Origin: Geosiphon pyriformis | Taxonomy: Eukaryota; Glomeromycota; Glomeromycetes; Archaeosporales; Geosiphonaceae | Assembly: GCA_016748015.1 (NCBI GenBank) | Contig: JAAOMT010000617.1 | Location: forward strand, 752,635 to 816,634 | Direction of reading: 5' to 3' | DNA length: 64,000 nucleotides | Part shown: positions 35,595-46,720 of the stretch, piece by piece | How positions within the stretch are numbered: position 1 is the stretch's first letter | Layout: each line of letters starts with the position of its first letter | Made by a program: the position numbers and the translations under genes | Notes under the pieces: model-generated | What the model was told of the DNA's origin: nothing | Databases searched by the model: none | The model's input: the letters and a program-made list of their open reading frames with translations, nothing else

Positions 35595-38500
35595 ATGGAT
35601 GAACTAGCAATCAATACTTCAGAATCAACCAGAAAGAAGAAAAAAGCCAAGATTGATTTTGTTCTGGACCCAAACAAATTATTCACATTAACTGCTAATA
35701 ACAATGAGCCACCAAAGGCTAAAGTTTTTAAGAATCCTCCAAAGTTGGAACCTCCAGAAATAGTACAAAAATCTGGTCCTTATTCTATTGTCAAAGATCT
35801 CATAGAAACTTCTGCACACATTACTTTTGGCCAACTAATGACCCACTCACAATTCAGAAAAGATCTCCACAAATCTCTAATTCCCAAGAAGAAAAGACCA
35901 AAGACCAACAAATACTCTTGACAAGCTGAACTTGCTGACAACAGCAATGTTACTCCTCTGATTTGCAAAGCCCAAGTGGCTGGTTATTTCATTGATCTAA
36001 TTTTAGACAGTGGATCATCTGTCAGTGTCATTGCCAAACACTTCCTTGAAGCAATTGGTAGAAAGATTGATGAGCCTTCTACTCAACCAATAACCAATGT
36101 ACATGGTGACAAAAAAAAAAGTCTGGGCATAGCCAAAGCTGTTCCTGTTCAAATTAATGGCATTAGCATTAAAACTGACATAGAAGTATCAGAAGCCAAA
36201 GAATACACCATAATTGTTGACAATGAATGACTTAAGAAAGCCAAAGCACTACTTGACTACAAGCTGTGTGAACTAATTATAAGATGTGGTAAGAAATTTA
36301 TAGTGGTTAAGTGCTGCCATTGGACAACTCCTCCAGTAAACAAACAGAATCAAGAAAAAGAACAATTGGATGAATCAAACAATGAAGAGAGTGATAAAAA
36401 AAAAGAACAAAAGGAACAAGAAAAAACTGCTAAACTCGTATACACTACCTTTACCAGTAATGGCAAGCCACTGAACAATGTCAAAGCTGACAAAGAAAGA
36501 ATCATTGTGAATGGCAAGCTGATCTGCTGGCCCTACTATGATATTCTTAAAAGAACCTTTGACCAAAAGCCTGGCAAAAAAGCCAAGTACTGTTATTGGT
36601 GGCATGGTTCTTGTGCCTAGTGCTGGTGCAACCAACCCTTGTATTCTCCAAGTGACAAATGCAAATCATGCCTGATCTATTACAAAGATTGGGAACCAAT
36701 CAGTTTGATATCTAGAGAAGAATTAAAAGAAGTCCAAAAGTCTTTTGAAAATGAACCACCTGAGATTCAACTACTAGTTGTAGAACAAAGAAAACTCTTT
36801 CCAGAAGAAAAAAAAATAGACATTGAAAATCTGCTGGCAAGAAATAGCCCAGTTATCTCAAAAGAAGGTAATACCCTTGGATGAACTCATGTAATACAAC
36901 ACATCATCACCACTAGAGAAACTTGCCCTATCTATCTAAAGCCATATCAATCCAATTACCACAATAATGAGTTTATCAAGAAAGAGATAAACTGGATGAA
37001 AGATTTTGGATTCATACAAGAAACCAAGAGTGAATAGACTTTTCCAGTTGTAGTAGTATCCAAGAAAAGTGGAACCCTATGCTTCTGTGTTGATTATTGC
37101 TAATTGAATGCCATCACTGAAAGAGATATGTACCCATTTCCCAAAATTGATGCAATGCTAGATCAATTCAAGGATGCCACTTTCTTCTCAACCATTAATC
37201 TAACTGCCAGATTTTGGCAAGTAGAAATAGATCCAAAAAGTCGGATGAAAACTGCCTTCATCACCAAGTATGGCACCTATGAATTTACAGTCATGCCTTT
37301 TGGTCTTACCAATGCTCCTCCCACTTTTCAACGCTTAATGGACAAAGTATTTGAATCAGTAAAAAAAAACTTTGTTCTGGTTTATTTGGATGACATAATG
37401 GTGTACTCAAAAACCTGGAATGAATATCTTGAACACTTGTAAAAGGTTTTTGATCTTCTTAGAAATGCTGGCCTTAAAATAAACCCAATCAAATCTTTCT
37501 TTGAATGGCAATCAACCCAATTTCTTGGCCATCTTATTACAAAAGATGAAATCTTTCCTGACCCAGCCAAAGTTGAAAAAGTCCAGAACATTAAACAACC
37601 AATAAATATACATAAACTACGCTCTTTTCTTGGTTTGGCCTCTTATTATTGCAAATTTGTCAAGGATTTCTCCAAAATTGCCACTCTACTTAATCAGCTA
37701 TTCAGGAAAAATATCAACTACTATTGGAGCACACACCAACAAAAAGCTTTTGAAACTCTAAAGGAAAAACTAGTCACTAAACCAATTCTTAGACAACCTG
37801 ATCTAGATCAACCTTTTATCCTTCACACTGATGCATCTGGCTATGAATTTGAAGCTGTCTTAGCCCAGAAAGATGAAGAAGACAAAGAATATACCATAGC
37901 ATATGCCAGTAGAACACTTACCCCAGCAGAACAGAACTACTTAGTAACTAAACAAAAATGCTTAGCCATAGTCTGGTCTACCAGTTATTGGAGCAAATAT
38001 CTTTTTGGTGCCAAATTTCTAGTCATAACAGATCATCAAGCCTTGGTTTGGCTTTGCAATAAAAAAAAGCTGGAACATAAATAGATAACTCACTAGATAC
38101 TCCACTTGGACAAATTTGACTATGACATTTAACACCACAAAGAAGCTAATCATCAAAACACCGATGCTCTTTCTAGACTTATCATCAAGTGATAGTACAA
38201 CCTCTACAAACCAAACCAATTTAATTATTAGTAATTCTCTTACAAACAAACACAATAATAAATTTAGACAACTACTCTGCCTTAATAAAATTTTTGGGTA
38301 AAGGACAATACACACTGGAATACACTCGACAACAAAAAGAACATTTGCACAAACAATCAAATTTTTATTTGATATGCCAAAACCAATTATACAAAAGAAA
38401 TAGAAAAGATCTTGACCACTCTCAGAGAGTCATAAGATTTGAAGAAAAAGAAATTGTGATTTATAACATGCATACTGATCCATTAGCTGGACACTTTGGG

Positions 38501-39535
38501 AAAACAAAAACAATTCAGAAGACACTAGCTTGCTATTATTGGCCAATCTTGGGAAAAGACATTGCTAAGTACATCAAAACCTGTGATATCTGCCAAAAAA
38601 GAGGAAAACCCAATTGCAAAAAAGATATCCATCCAATCTCTGTTAGCCAACTATTTGACAGAATTGGTATAAATATTGTTGGACTCTTAACAGTAACTTC
38701 TGATGACAACAGATACATTATCACAGCTACTGACTATCTTACAAAGTGGGTAGAAGCAAGAGCAACCCCAGATCAAACAGCAGTTTCAATAGCCAATTTC
38801 ATTTATAAAGATATCATTTGTCACCATGGCTGCCCCAAAGAACTATTATTTGATAGAAAAAGAGCTTTTCTCAGTACATTAGTTGAAAAAATTTGTAAAA
38901 AAATGGGAATACGTCACAAACTTTCATCCTTTATCACCCTCAAACAAATGGCCTAATGAAACGTTTTAATAGAACACTGTATGAAATCTTAGCCAAAACA
39001 AGTGAAGAAACAAACTTATGGAACAAAGTACTGCTTTCAGCTTTGTTTGCTTACAGAACTGTAAATCATGACATAACAAGTTATGAACCTTTTTATCTGC
39101 TCTATAGATGTATGGCAACACTACCAATAGAAACTGACATTGAGACAATACTCTTTGAAAAAATCACAATAGAGAATTACAAAAACATTTTACAAAGAAG
39201 ACTTAGTACTATCCTTAACTTATTGGTAAAGGCATGGATAATTGCCTTTGAAAAGATAAAGCAGTTCCAAGAAAAGCTTAAGAAAAAGAAAACTTATAAA
39301 ACACTTTCCTTAAGTGTCAGTGACTTGGTATTGGAATATCGCTCAGAAAGAGACAATGTTTATGATGATAAATTCTCTAGCCAGTAGAAAGGACCCTTTA
39401 TAGTCAACAAAGTTTTGAACAATGGTTCTTATATTTTTCAAGATCAATTCAGAACAATCTTCAATGATCATTCTGTTCATGGCACATGACTTAAAAAATA
39501 TTACAAACGACCTAATTGGTTACCAGTTGTGATAA
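35595..39535 (+). pseudogene. pol: A2 pol: protease, Cys-rich region, RT, RNase H, integrase
   Basis: ATG at 35,595. The frame is shared until about 38,084, after which indels move integrase through two other frames. Protease LILDSGSSVSVI has its DSG at 36,006-36,014. A Cys-rich stretch follows at 36,590-36,690. RT includes VDYC, FSTINLTARFWQVEID, VMPFGLTNAPPTFQRLM and an intact YLDD at 37,383-37,394. RNase H (37,635-38,084) starts HTDASGYEFEAVLAQ and ends TDHQALVWL. The integrase zinc domain (38,468-38,610) has H...H and CDICQKRG. In the core the first Asp is Asn (RIGINIVG) and the Glu of LVERFN is Lys (LMKRFN), so it would be inactive even without stops. Confidence 0.85.
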
Positions 39536-39611
39536 TACTGACCCAAATAATCAGCAAAAATCAGATATAAATAAATGCACTATTCCCAAAACAAAGGTAT
39601 CTTCAATTGAC

Positions 39612-40267
39612 ATGAACAATTATTTTTTGGATCAAAATATTCAAAATGCTTTTTATACTCTCCATGAGTATTGAATCAAAAATTATCCAAATGCTACTCT
39701 AACTATTGAAAACAAACCACCATAACTGATAACAGTAGAACACATACTGTTATTAGACCAAAGAAAACATCTATCAGAAGAGAAAAAATTGGTAGCAAAA
39801 TAGATAAGTATTTGCTGGAAAGCATAACAGTAGTAATACTTGCACTTTTCAACACAATTGGAAAAACAATCAAAGAAATCTTGCCCATAGACAAAAACTT
39901 GTTATATAGAAGACAACTAAAGCTCTATGGTCGCCTTAGTAAAATCATAGAGAATATGAAACTCTTAAAGAAAACAACTGCAGAGATACAGGCAAAAATT
40001 TTGGGCATTATATGGTTAGATGTTCCAAGAATTTTAACTATTGCTAAAAAAGCCAAAACTCTAATACAAAGATTTGGTCTCTTGAATACAAAACTTATTT
40101 TGCTGCAAGTGCTATATACCTTATCCACAAAAGACTTCAACAAACTAATTAGCTTCAAGTTAGATAAAACCCTTCAAATAAATTACCCCATGAATAGCTT
40201 GATTTCGCCGGAGCTCAATCTTTTTGGAGAGGATGATGTTATGATTGAAACTTATACTTCTTATTAA
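39612..40267 (+). pseudogene. A2 ORF3: unknown reading frame after integrase
   Basis: ATG at 39,612 (MNNYFLDQNIQNAFYTLHEY) is retained here. A single-base loss near 39,707 (relative to A1) shifts frame, and the rest runs open to TAA inside the 3' LTR at 40,267. The C-terminal part aligns with A1 ORF3 at the protein level, for example KILGIIWLDVPRILTIAKKA and NLFGEDDVMIETYTSY. Preservation of the same frame in two copies, with most differences being transitions, argues for a real product of about 218 residues. No recognised domain. Confidence 0.65.
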
Positions 40268-40951
40268 TTATCACATATATTAGCCACTGATGTCATATAA
40301 ATTAGCCACTCTATTTTTAGAAAGTAATCATTGACCTGATCAATGACTGACCATTGATCTGATCATTGACCTAATTATTGACCTAATCAATGACCTGATC
40401 ATTGACCTGATCATTGACCTGACCATTGACTTGATTATTGACCACTTTTGATAGCTATATAAGTAATGAATCTTTTAGCTGTAGAAATGCATATCAGAAA
40501 TCAAGAAAATCAAATAAATAAAATAATAACTTTCATCTTAATCATTTTCTTATCACTAATTTCTCTTTCTCTACTTTCAAGTATCTGAACATCTTAAAGA
40601 TAAAAAATCACTTGTTGGTTATTCTTTATTTTTTTCCTGAAACATATAAGTATAATATTTAAAGATTATTGAATAAAATGTGATTAAAGAGCACATCTAA
40701 TACTTGATATTGAATTCTAAGAGTGCTGATGTGAGGCATAGAATTATACCAAGTATAATCATTTGTTGACAGTATGGACTATCCCTCTACCTTCAGATTC
40801 CCTAATTATCTTTTGAAAAGCATAGTAATTGAGATATTTTATGAGACTGATCTCACACATTGAATCCATACTCATTCAATTTGCTCTTTGAAGTTGAATT
40901 CTCTTTGATTCCTTTTATCACCCTACAATCTTGTTCTTTCTTGCTATTCGT
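40237..40951 (+). repeat. A2 3' LTR, left part
   Basis: Starts TGTTATGATTGAAAC after the purine tract GGAGAGGATGA. It contains 10 array units (40,325-40,443). It stops at 40,951, where B-young begins, and the missing end (GTTAGCTTGTTACTCC...CATAACA) is found at 51,101-51,127. Confidence 0.9.
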
Positions 40952-41811
40952 TGTTACAGGGAATTATTTCTGCTATTGAAGTAAATAACAACCCGTAACT
41001 TGGTGCTCAAAAACTACTTCCATTAATGATGTTCTAAAGGTGTGGTATCTGAAGATTTTGATGGAGTCCTTTGTATAATGGACAGAGATTCAATAGTGTT
41101 GATAGTAGATGTATCTTTTTAAGAGTTTTCCCAATTTCTTTCTCAGCGTGGTGGCCAGATTTAGTCTGGCAGTCATGCTCTTCTGGTAAGCTATCCGATA
41201 ATATATAAAATCCTATCCTTATTTCTGGGTCTTTTACCAGGCTATTTTTGACATCAATAACTCAGCACTTAATCCTTTTACTCAATTAGTAAACAACAAA
41301 AAAAAATAAAATAAAGAAAAATAAAAGAAAATAAAGAAAGAAAAGAAATAAGCCCAGGTGGTTTGGCAAATTAGTATTCCATCAATAGCCGTGATCAAAA
41401 GCTATTGTTCCAGTGTGGTTAAGTATCAATTACTATCAACATGAAGTGTTGATAGTGAAGAGTGAATTGAGATATGGAATAATTATTTATTTGATGATTT
41501 TGTTTCTTGCTATGGATTCTGTGGTATCGATTCTGTCTTTTCTGTTTCTAATACTACCGCTATATATACATAATTAAGATTCCTCAATTCCTCAATTCTT
41601 CACGACAGGAATCCTGGAATTCCTGGAATCCTGTGATTTCTTTGAGAGGAATCCTAGAATTCTGGAATCCTGCAATTCCTCATTGGGAAATCCTGAAATT
41701 CCTGGAATCCTGCAATTCTTGAGAGAAATCCTGAAATTCCATATTTACTATGCTTATTTCTGATTGGCTAATAATTATGCTAATATATTTTTTATATTTC
41801 TATGAGTAACA
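40952..41811 (-). repeat. B-young 3' LTR
   Basis: 860 bp. Read in the sense direction it starts TGTTACTCATAG, has an array of GGAATTCCAGGATT-type repeats (41,585-41,745), then TATATATA (41,561-41,568), and ends CCTGTAACA. The sense-upstream purine tract AAAAGGAGGGAATAA (41,812-41,826) is the polypurine tract. Differences from the other LTR are mostly transitions. Confidence 0.9.
41585..41745 (-). repeat. U3 array of palindromic GGAATTCC/CAGGATT repeats
   Basis: Repeated units such as CAGGAATCCTGGAATTCCTG and GGAATCCTGCAATTCC, spaced irregularly. They lie just upstream (sense direction) of the TATA box, the same place where family A LTRs carry the 12-bp array. The matching array in the other LTR is at 50,880-51,030. 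Could form hairpins or bind a regulator; not shown. Confidence 0.75.
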
Positions 41812-41826
41812 TTATTCCCTCCTTTT
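41812..41826 (-). promoter_or_regulatory. Polypurine tract of B-young
   Basis: On the minus strand AAAAGGAGGGAATAA lies directly before the LTR start TGTTACTC. It would prime plus-strand DNA synthesis. The polyprotein stop codon (TAA, 41,827-41,825) overlaps its beginning. Confidence 0.75.
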
Positions 41827-42770
41827 AATATTGAGCTCCGTCGAAATCCAACTCATATAATTCCCCCTCTTGAAGTATTTCTTGGATTTTGTTTTCGAGA
41901 ATTACTTGTGTTATTTGGGTCTGTAATTCTTCAAATTGAGCATTGGTGATTTTTCTCTATTGATTACTGGTAATCATATCCATTGCTTTATTGAGCAATA
42001 TTTCTGGTTTATTCTGAAATGCTGTGTGTATTCAGTATATGGCTTGGACTTGTGTAGATAAGTTGTTTTTTCTCACAAAATGTTCTAATTGTTGTAGTAT
42101 TCTTTTGTCAAATAATTGCTTTGTTTTATTCATATATAGATTCTGGATATTTATGTGTTGTCCCAAGTAAAAATAACAATAGTTTCTTGGAAATTGTTGT
42201 ATCCACCAATTCCAAGTTTCTTTAGTCAACTTTTGATATAGTGACTCTTTTGTCAATTTTTTTATTGCTAATTTTACTTTTACCATAATTTTGTCCACTG
42301 TATTTTCAGTTTTCTTTGGTGTTCTGAGTTGCAATGTCTTTTTAGTATCTTGATATTGAATGGTTTATTGATTGATTGTAATCTCCATTTCCTGGTATTG
42401 GATTAATTGAAAGAATTGTTGTGCTAGTGTGTGGATGTTGTCTGTAATTTCCATTTTTCTGATATTTCTTGTCATGTCTACCATGTCTTTATATATTCTT
42501 TTGATTGATCAATTTAACGTGTTGTTGTCAATAATAATGATTGGTTCCAGATCTCATAGAATCTCATCTGGTCAGACTAGTATTCTCTGTACTCCTAATT
42601 GTGGAATATTACTGGTAGATAGTAATATGATGTCGCGATATAGCTTCAGTCAATCTCCATGTGCTGCTTTGATTAAAATTTTGTTATCCAATCTCAATTT
42701 GTAAGCTCCATTTTCTCGAATTTCTTCTATGTGAAATGGTCCGTCCCATTTGGAGTTGAATTTTCCACTC
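41825..42770 (-). pseudogene. B-young polyprotein: integrase tail and unknown C-terminal region
   Basis: After integrase (GPY-like tail around 42,760-42,690, KLRLDNKILIKAAHGD) the same frame continues about 290 codons to TAA at 41,825. The longest uninterrupted part is 42,334-42,032 (MVKVKLAIKKLTKE, NWWIQQFPRNYCYFYLGQ). The end reads ILQEGELYELDFDGAQY. It is Gln/Lys/Ile rich and probably helical, with no Cys pattern, chromodomain or envelope features that I recognise. A decayed version lies in B-old (15.7-16.6 kb) and at 9.87-10.7 kb. Function unknown. Confidence 0.6.
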
Positions 42771-43819
42771 TATTGTTTTTCTGCTTTGGTATGATGTAGT
42801 AATACTTTGTCTCCAATCTTGAATTCAATTGGTTTGTCTGGTAGTTGACTATTGTGTCTTTTTTTCTGTTTTTCTTGTAACTTTTGAATATTATTAGCTG
42901 CTCTTCTTCGTTTGTTTTCCAATGTTTCCATTAAGTCATATGTTCTTTTCAGCAATGTTTCTTGAAAATTTTCTTCTGTTATTGGTTCAGCTGGATATGT
43001 ATTAATTTCTCTCTCTACTGGTAATGTTGTTGTTCTCCCATATACTAATTCAAATGATGTTGCTTGTGTAGTATCTTGTTTTATTGTCCAATAAGCAAAT
43101 AGTACTAATGGTATGAACAAATCCCAATTGTTCTGGTTTTTTTGGCTGAGCTTAGCTATTGCTTCACACAGTGTTCTATTGAATCTTTCTACTAATCCAT
43201 TGGTTTGTGGATGGTATGGTGATAATAATAGTCTCTTGATTCCGAATCTTTGGCTCAATTCTGTTAATGTTCTGTTTACAAAATGAGTTCCTTGGTCTGA
43301 TAATAATTCTTTTGGACATCTATGTCAACAAATCAAATCCTGATGAACGAATTTGGCAACGGATTCTGCATCTGCTCTTTGAATTGCTTTTGTCTCTGGC
43401 CATTTAGTGAGATAGTCCATAGCTACTGCTATGTATTTGTTTCCTCTGCTGGTAATTGTTAATGGTCTGACTAAATCAATTCCAATACAGTCAAATGGTT
43501 GTCCCACTTTGATTGGTTTTAATGGTTCACTGGGTCTTGTTTCTTCTCTTTGCTGACAAACATCACAATTTTAAACATATTGAATGACGTCTGGGTACAT
43601 TAATGGCCAATAGTATCTCTTTCTGGTTCTTTTCATGGTTGCTTTTTTGTGAAAATATCCTGCTGTTGGATTTGAGTGCATGTTGAATAATATTGTCTCT
43701 TTTTCTGGCTCCATAATTACTCTGATTGGTTGATCTGGATCCCTTCTATTTTTCTGATAAAGTATATTTTGGTAAGTGATAAAATATTTTGATTGTTGTT
43801 TGATACTCTTTCGTTCCAT
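42770..43819 (-). pseudogene. B-young integrase
   Basis: Zinc-binding start around 43,700-43,560 (FNMHSNPTAGYFHKKATMK, YYWPLMYPDVIQYV). The catalytic core holds FDCIGIDLVRPL (first Asp, 43,507-43,325), CPKELLSDQGTHF (second Asp, about 43,310-43,275) and HPQTNGLVERFNRTLCEA (Glu, about 43,210-43,150), so the DDE triad is intact. Stops separate the pieces, for example right after HQDLIC. The enzyme would join element DNA to a target with 4-bp staggered cuts, as the flanking duplications show. Confidence 0.85.
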
Positions 43820-44480
43820 TTGAGATAAATTCTCTTTGAACTGTTAAGTGTTTATATAATATTGCAATTGTTAATATTTTTGTATGTTCATCTTTTTGTT
43901 GTATTTTTTGTTGGTATTGTTCTGGTTTTGTTATATTTTTGGGTTGAAATGTTCTTAGATTTGTCTCATTCACAATAAACTGTCCACATTTTCATTGTCT
44001 TTTCCTTTTTTATAATGTATAGTATACTTATATGGTGCAAGTGCCATTTTCCATCTTGACTGTCTTCCATCTTCAAATTCTTGTTTTTGAAGCAATGTTA
44101 ATCTTTTGTGATCTGTGTACATTTCAAACTTCTGGCTCAAATATTCTTTCCACTTTATGACTGACCAGTATATTGCTAAGTGTTCTTTTTCTGGTGTTCC
44201 ATAGTTCTTTTTGGCTGGTGTTAAATCTCTGCTGGCATATGCCACTGGATGTTTTCTGCCGTCTGGTCCTCTCTAAGATAGTACTCCTCCTAATGCCTAG
44301 CCGGATACATCTGTGGTGATAATGAATAGTTAGCTGTAATCTGAATAGATCAGTACTGGAGCTTGTATAAGCTTTCTTTTTAGAATATCAAAAGCTTCTT
44401 GTTGACTTTCAGTCTATTCATATTTTGTATCTTTGTTTTGCAGTTGGTTGAGTGGCTGTGCTATCTTGGAAAAGTTCTTG
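43820..44480 (-). pseudogene. B-young RNase H region
   Basis: The open stretch 44,245-43,970 reads MAYASRDLTPAKKNYGTPEK, then YTDHKRLTLL and IHYKKGKDNENVDSLL, the typical second half of a Ty3/gypsy RNase H. The first half (44,400-44,250) has stops. From about 43,973 to 43,815 the reading shifts to another frame (MNETNLRTFQPKNITKPEQY) and returns. This is the only frameshift pair in the element, made of two small compensating indels. Confidence 0.75.
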
Positions 44481-45382
44481 ATAAAATGTCAATAGTAGCT
44501 GGCAAATCTCAAGAATGATTTCAGTTTTGTTATATTGGTTGGCACTGAAAAGTTCTTTACTATCTCTATTTTCTCCAGATCCGTTTTGATGCCATCTTTG
44601 CTGACTATGTGTCCTAAGAATTTTAGTTTTGTCTTACCAAAGAAGCATTTTGTTGCATTTAACTTTAGTTCTACTCTTCTTAGTCTTTCGAACACTTGTT
44701 GAAGATGATGAAGATGATCATCAAATGTTTTTGAGAATACATTGGTGTCATCCAAGTATACAACTACTGATTTCCACAATAAGCCAGTATAAACAATTTC
44801 TATTAGCCATTGGAAAGTTGCTGGGGCATTGATTAAGCTGAATGGCATTACTTCAAATTCAAAATTCCCTTTTCTAATAATAAATGTCATCTTCTCTTTG
44901 TCAGCTGGATTCATGGCTACTTGCCAGTAACCACTGTTCAAATCTAATGTTGAGAATTATTTGTTCCCACTGAAAGCATTGAATAATTTCTGTATTCATG
45001 AAGTTGGATAACTGTCTCTACGAGTTACACCATTGAGTTTCCTATAGTCTACACAAAACCGGATTTTTTCATTCTTCTTATGAACGAGTACCACTGGTGA
45101 CGACCATGGGCTTATTGATGGTTGAATTAGCCTATTGTCAAGCATTCTGTTTATCTCTTGATGAATGATCTCGTGGCTAACTGGCAGCACTCTGTATGCT
45201 CTTTGTTTAATTGGCATTGCATCTTCAGTCTTGATCTGATGCTGGATGATGTCAGTTCGGCCAAACTTATTTTCGCTGGCAAAGATGTCATTGAAATTGT
45301 TGAGTAACATCTTGAGCTGCATACATTGAAGTGGATCTAAGTTTCCCATGTTCATTTGTTCCAATTGTTTTGGTTGGAACAA
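44481..45382 (-). pseudogene. B-young reverse transcriptase
   Basis: 45,382-44,996 gives the fingers region (QHQIKTEDAMPIKQRAYRVL, SPWSSPVVLVHKKN, FCVDYRKLNGVTRRD). After a short broken part, 44,941-44,489 gives NSGYWQVAMNPADKEKMTFI, VMPFSLINAPATFQWLI and the active-site VYLDDTNVFSK, with YLDD at 44,758-44,747. Ordering and motifs are those of Ty3/gypsy RT, which copies element RNA into DNA in the particle. Stops just before 44,996 and after 44,489 divide it. Confidence 0.88.
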
Positions 45383-45409
45383 ATAACATTCATCTCGTTC
45401 ATAGATTGT

Positions 45410-46720
45410 TTATGAGGTAATGTTAACATATCCACAAAGTTGTGGAAAGTCTGAAATGAGATTTGGTGGTTGGTCTTCTATTTCTGTGGTTAAATATCTG
45501 ATGGTGATTCCTTCTGATATGTTGATGACATTGCCAGTGTTGTTGTAGATGGGAATTTTTATGCTGCTATAGCTTTTGGCTGGTATGTGAAGATTGATCA
45601 ACCCAATCTCTCCTGATTCACAAAGGTTTACTTCAGCTTCAAAAATTTGTTTTTGCTCCTTTTCTTTCCTTCCTATTGCTAGCATGTACTGGCTATATGG
45701 TGGAATAGAAATAGTTTGACCAGTTAAAATAATTTCTCCTTGGCCAACAATTTTTTCCTCTGCCATATTAACTGATACATCTATTCTACCCATTGATCTA
45801 AATTCTTGTATTCTTTTTGCTGTTATTCCTAATTCCTCTCTTATTCCTACTGACACTAACTGAGTTACTCTAACCAGAGGCAGGAATATTGCCTGTGCTA
45901 TCTTTTCATTGGGCTCTATTATATAGGTCTTTTCTGAGTCATTTTGTAGTATGACGATGATATTTCTTACATATCCTGCATTAATTATTCCTCTTCTTAT
46001 ATTGATCCCTCTTTTCACTAAACTACTCCTAGATGCTAATTGAACCATTGTTGTTGCCAGAATTTTTAGTGCTATTTTCAGATCAATGCAGGTGCGTAAA
46101 TGCAGTTCCAATTTGATGGCATCTTTTTCTGGATATCTCAGATCAAACCCTGCATCCGTATCATGCGCACATTCTGGCATAATACCTTCTCCATTGTTAC
46201 TATACCATTTCAACTCTTGTTCCTTGGAGAGATCTGGTAATGCAATGTATTGTTCATAGTTTAAATTGGAGTTTGAATCTGAGTTGGAATCAGTATTGTT
46301 GTTGTTGCCATATTGAATGGAGCTAGAACCAGTGTTTTCATTATCATTGTTGTCGGAGTTTGAATTGGGATTGAAAATTGATTCTGATTCAGATGCACAT
46401 CTGCTGATTGGTTTTTCCTCTTCAGGGATTGTATAGATTATGCATGGTGGTGGATTGTAAATGAGGTCACACTCATCACAATACTGGAAGTCATAGGGAA
46501 TTAGGCAGTGTTGACATAGTCGAGCATTTAACTGCTCTAACCATTGTTCTTGTTCTTTTCTTGTGGGTGCTAATTCTTGGTAGTGTTTGTGAAATTGTTC
46601 TGGATCCAGAAGATTTATGATGGGTTCTGTGTCCCAGTCAAGCTCTAAAGATTCTGGGGGGTTGTCTTTGATCATTTTTATTTCCTCAGGTGACACCCCT
46701 TTGATTTTGGCGAGTGCCAT
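45410..46720 (-). pseudogene. B-young dUTPase-containing segment of the polyprotein
   Basis: 436-residue open stretch. A zinc-ribbon-like pair CX2C-X8-CX2C is at residues 69-84. An Asn/Ser/Asp-rich linker runs at 110-155. The trimeric dUTPase fold follows: motif 1 DTDAGFDL at 187-194, motif 2 ASRSSLVKRGIN at 229-240, motif 3 GIINAGYVRN at 244-253, motif 4 KIAQAIFLPL at 273-282, motif 5 region RIQEFRSMGRIDV at 303-315. Motif 3 lacks the usual Asp and motif 5 has lost the Gly-rich GFGST pattern, so activity is unlikely. dUTPases hydrolyse dUTP and limit uracil in newly made DNA. The remaining 110 residues link to RT. It lies between protease and RT. Confidence 0.85.

Noticed and set aside
33958-39535. 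Alternative genetic code (readthrough of TAA/TAG/TGA)
   Set aside because: Aligned copies have Gln, Trp or Arg codons at several of the same positions, and frameshifts are also present. Decay is the simpler explanation.
39612-40267. Envelope gene
   Set aside because: No signal peptide, membrane segment, Cys-rich ectodomain or cleavage site is visible, so the env-like position alone is not enough.
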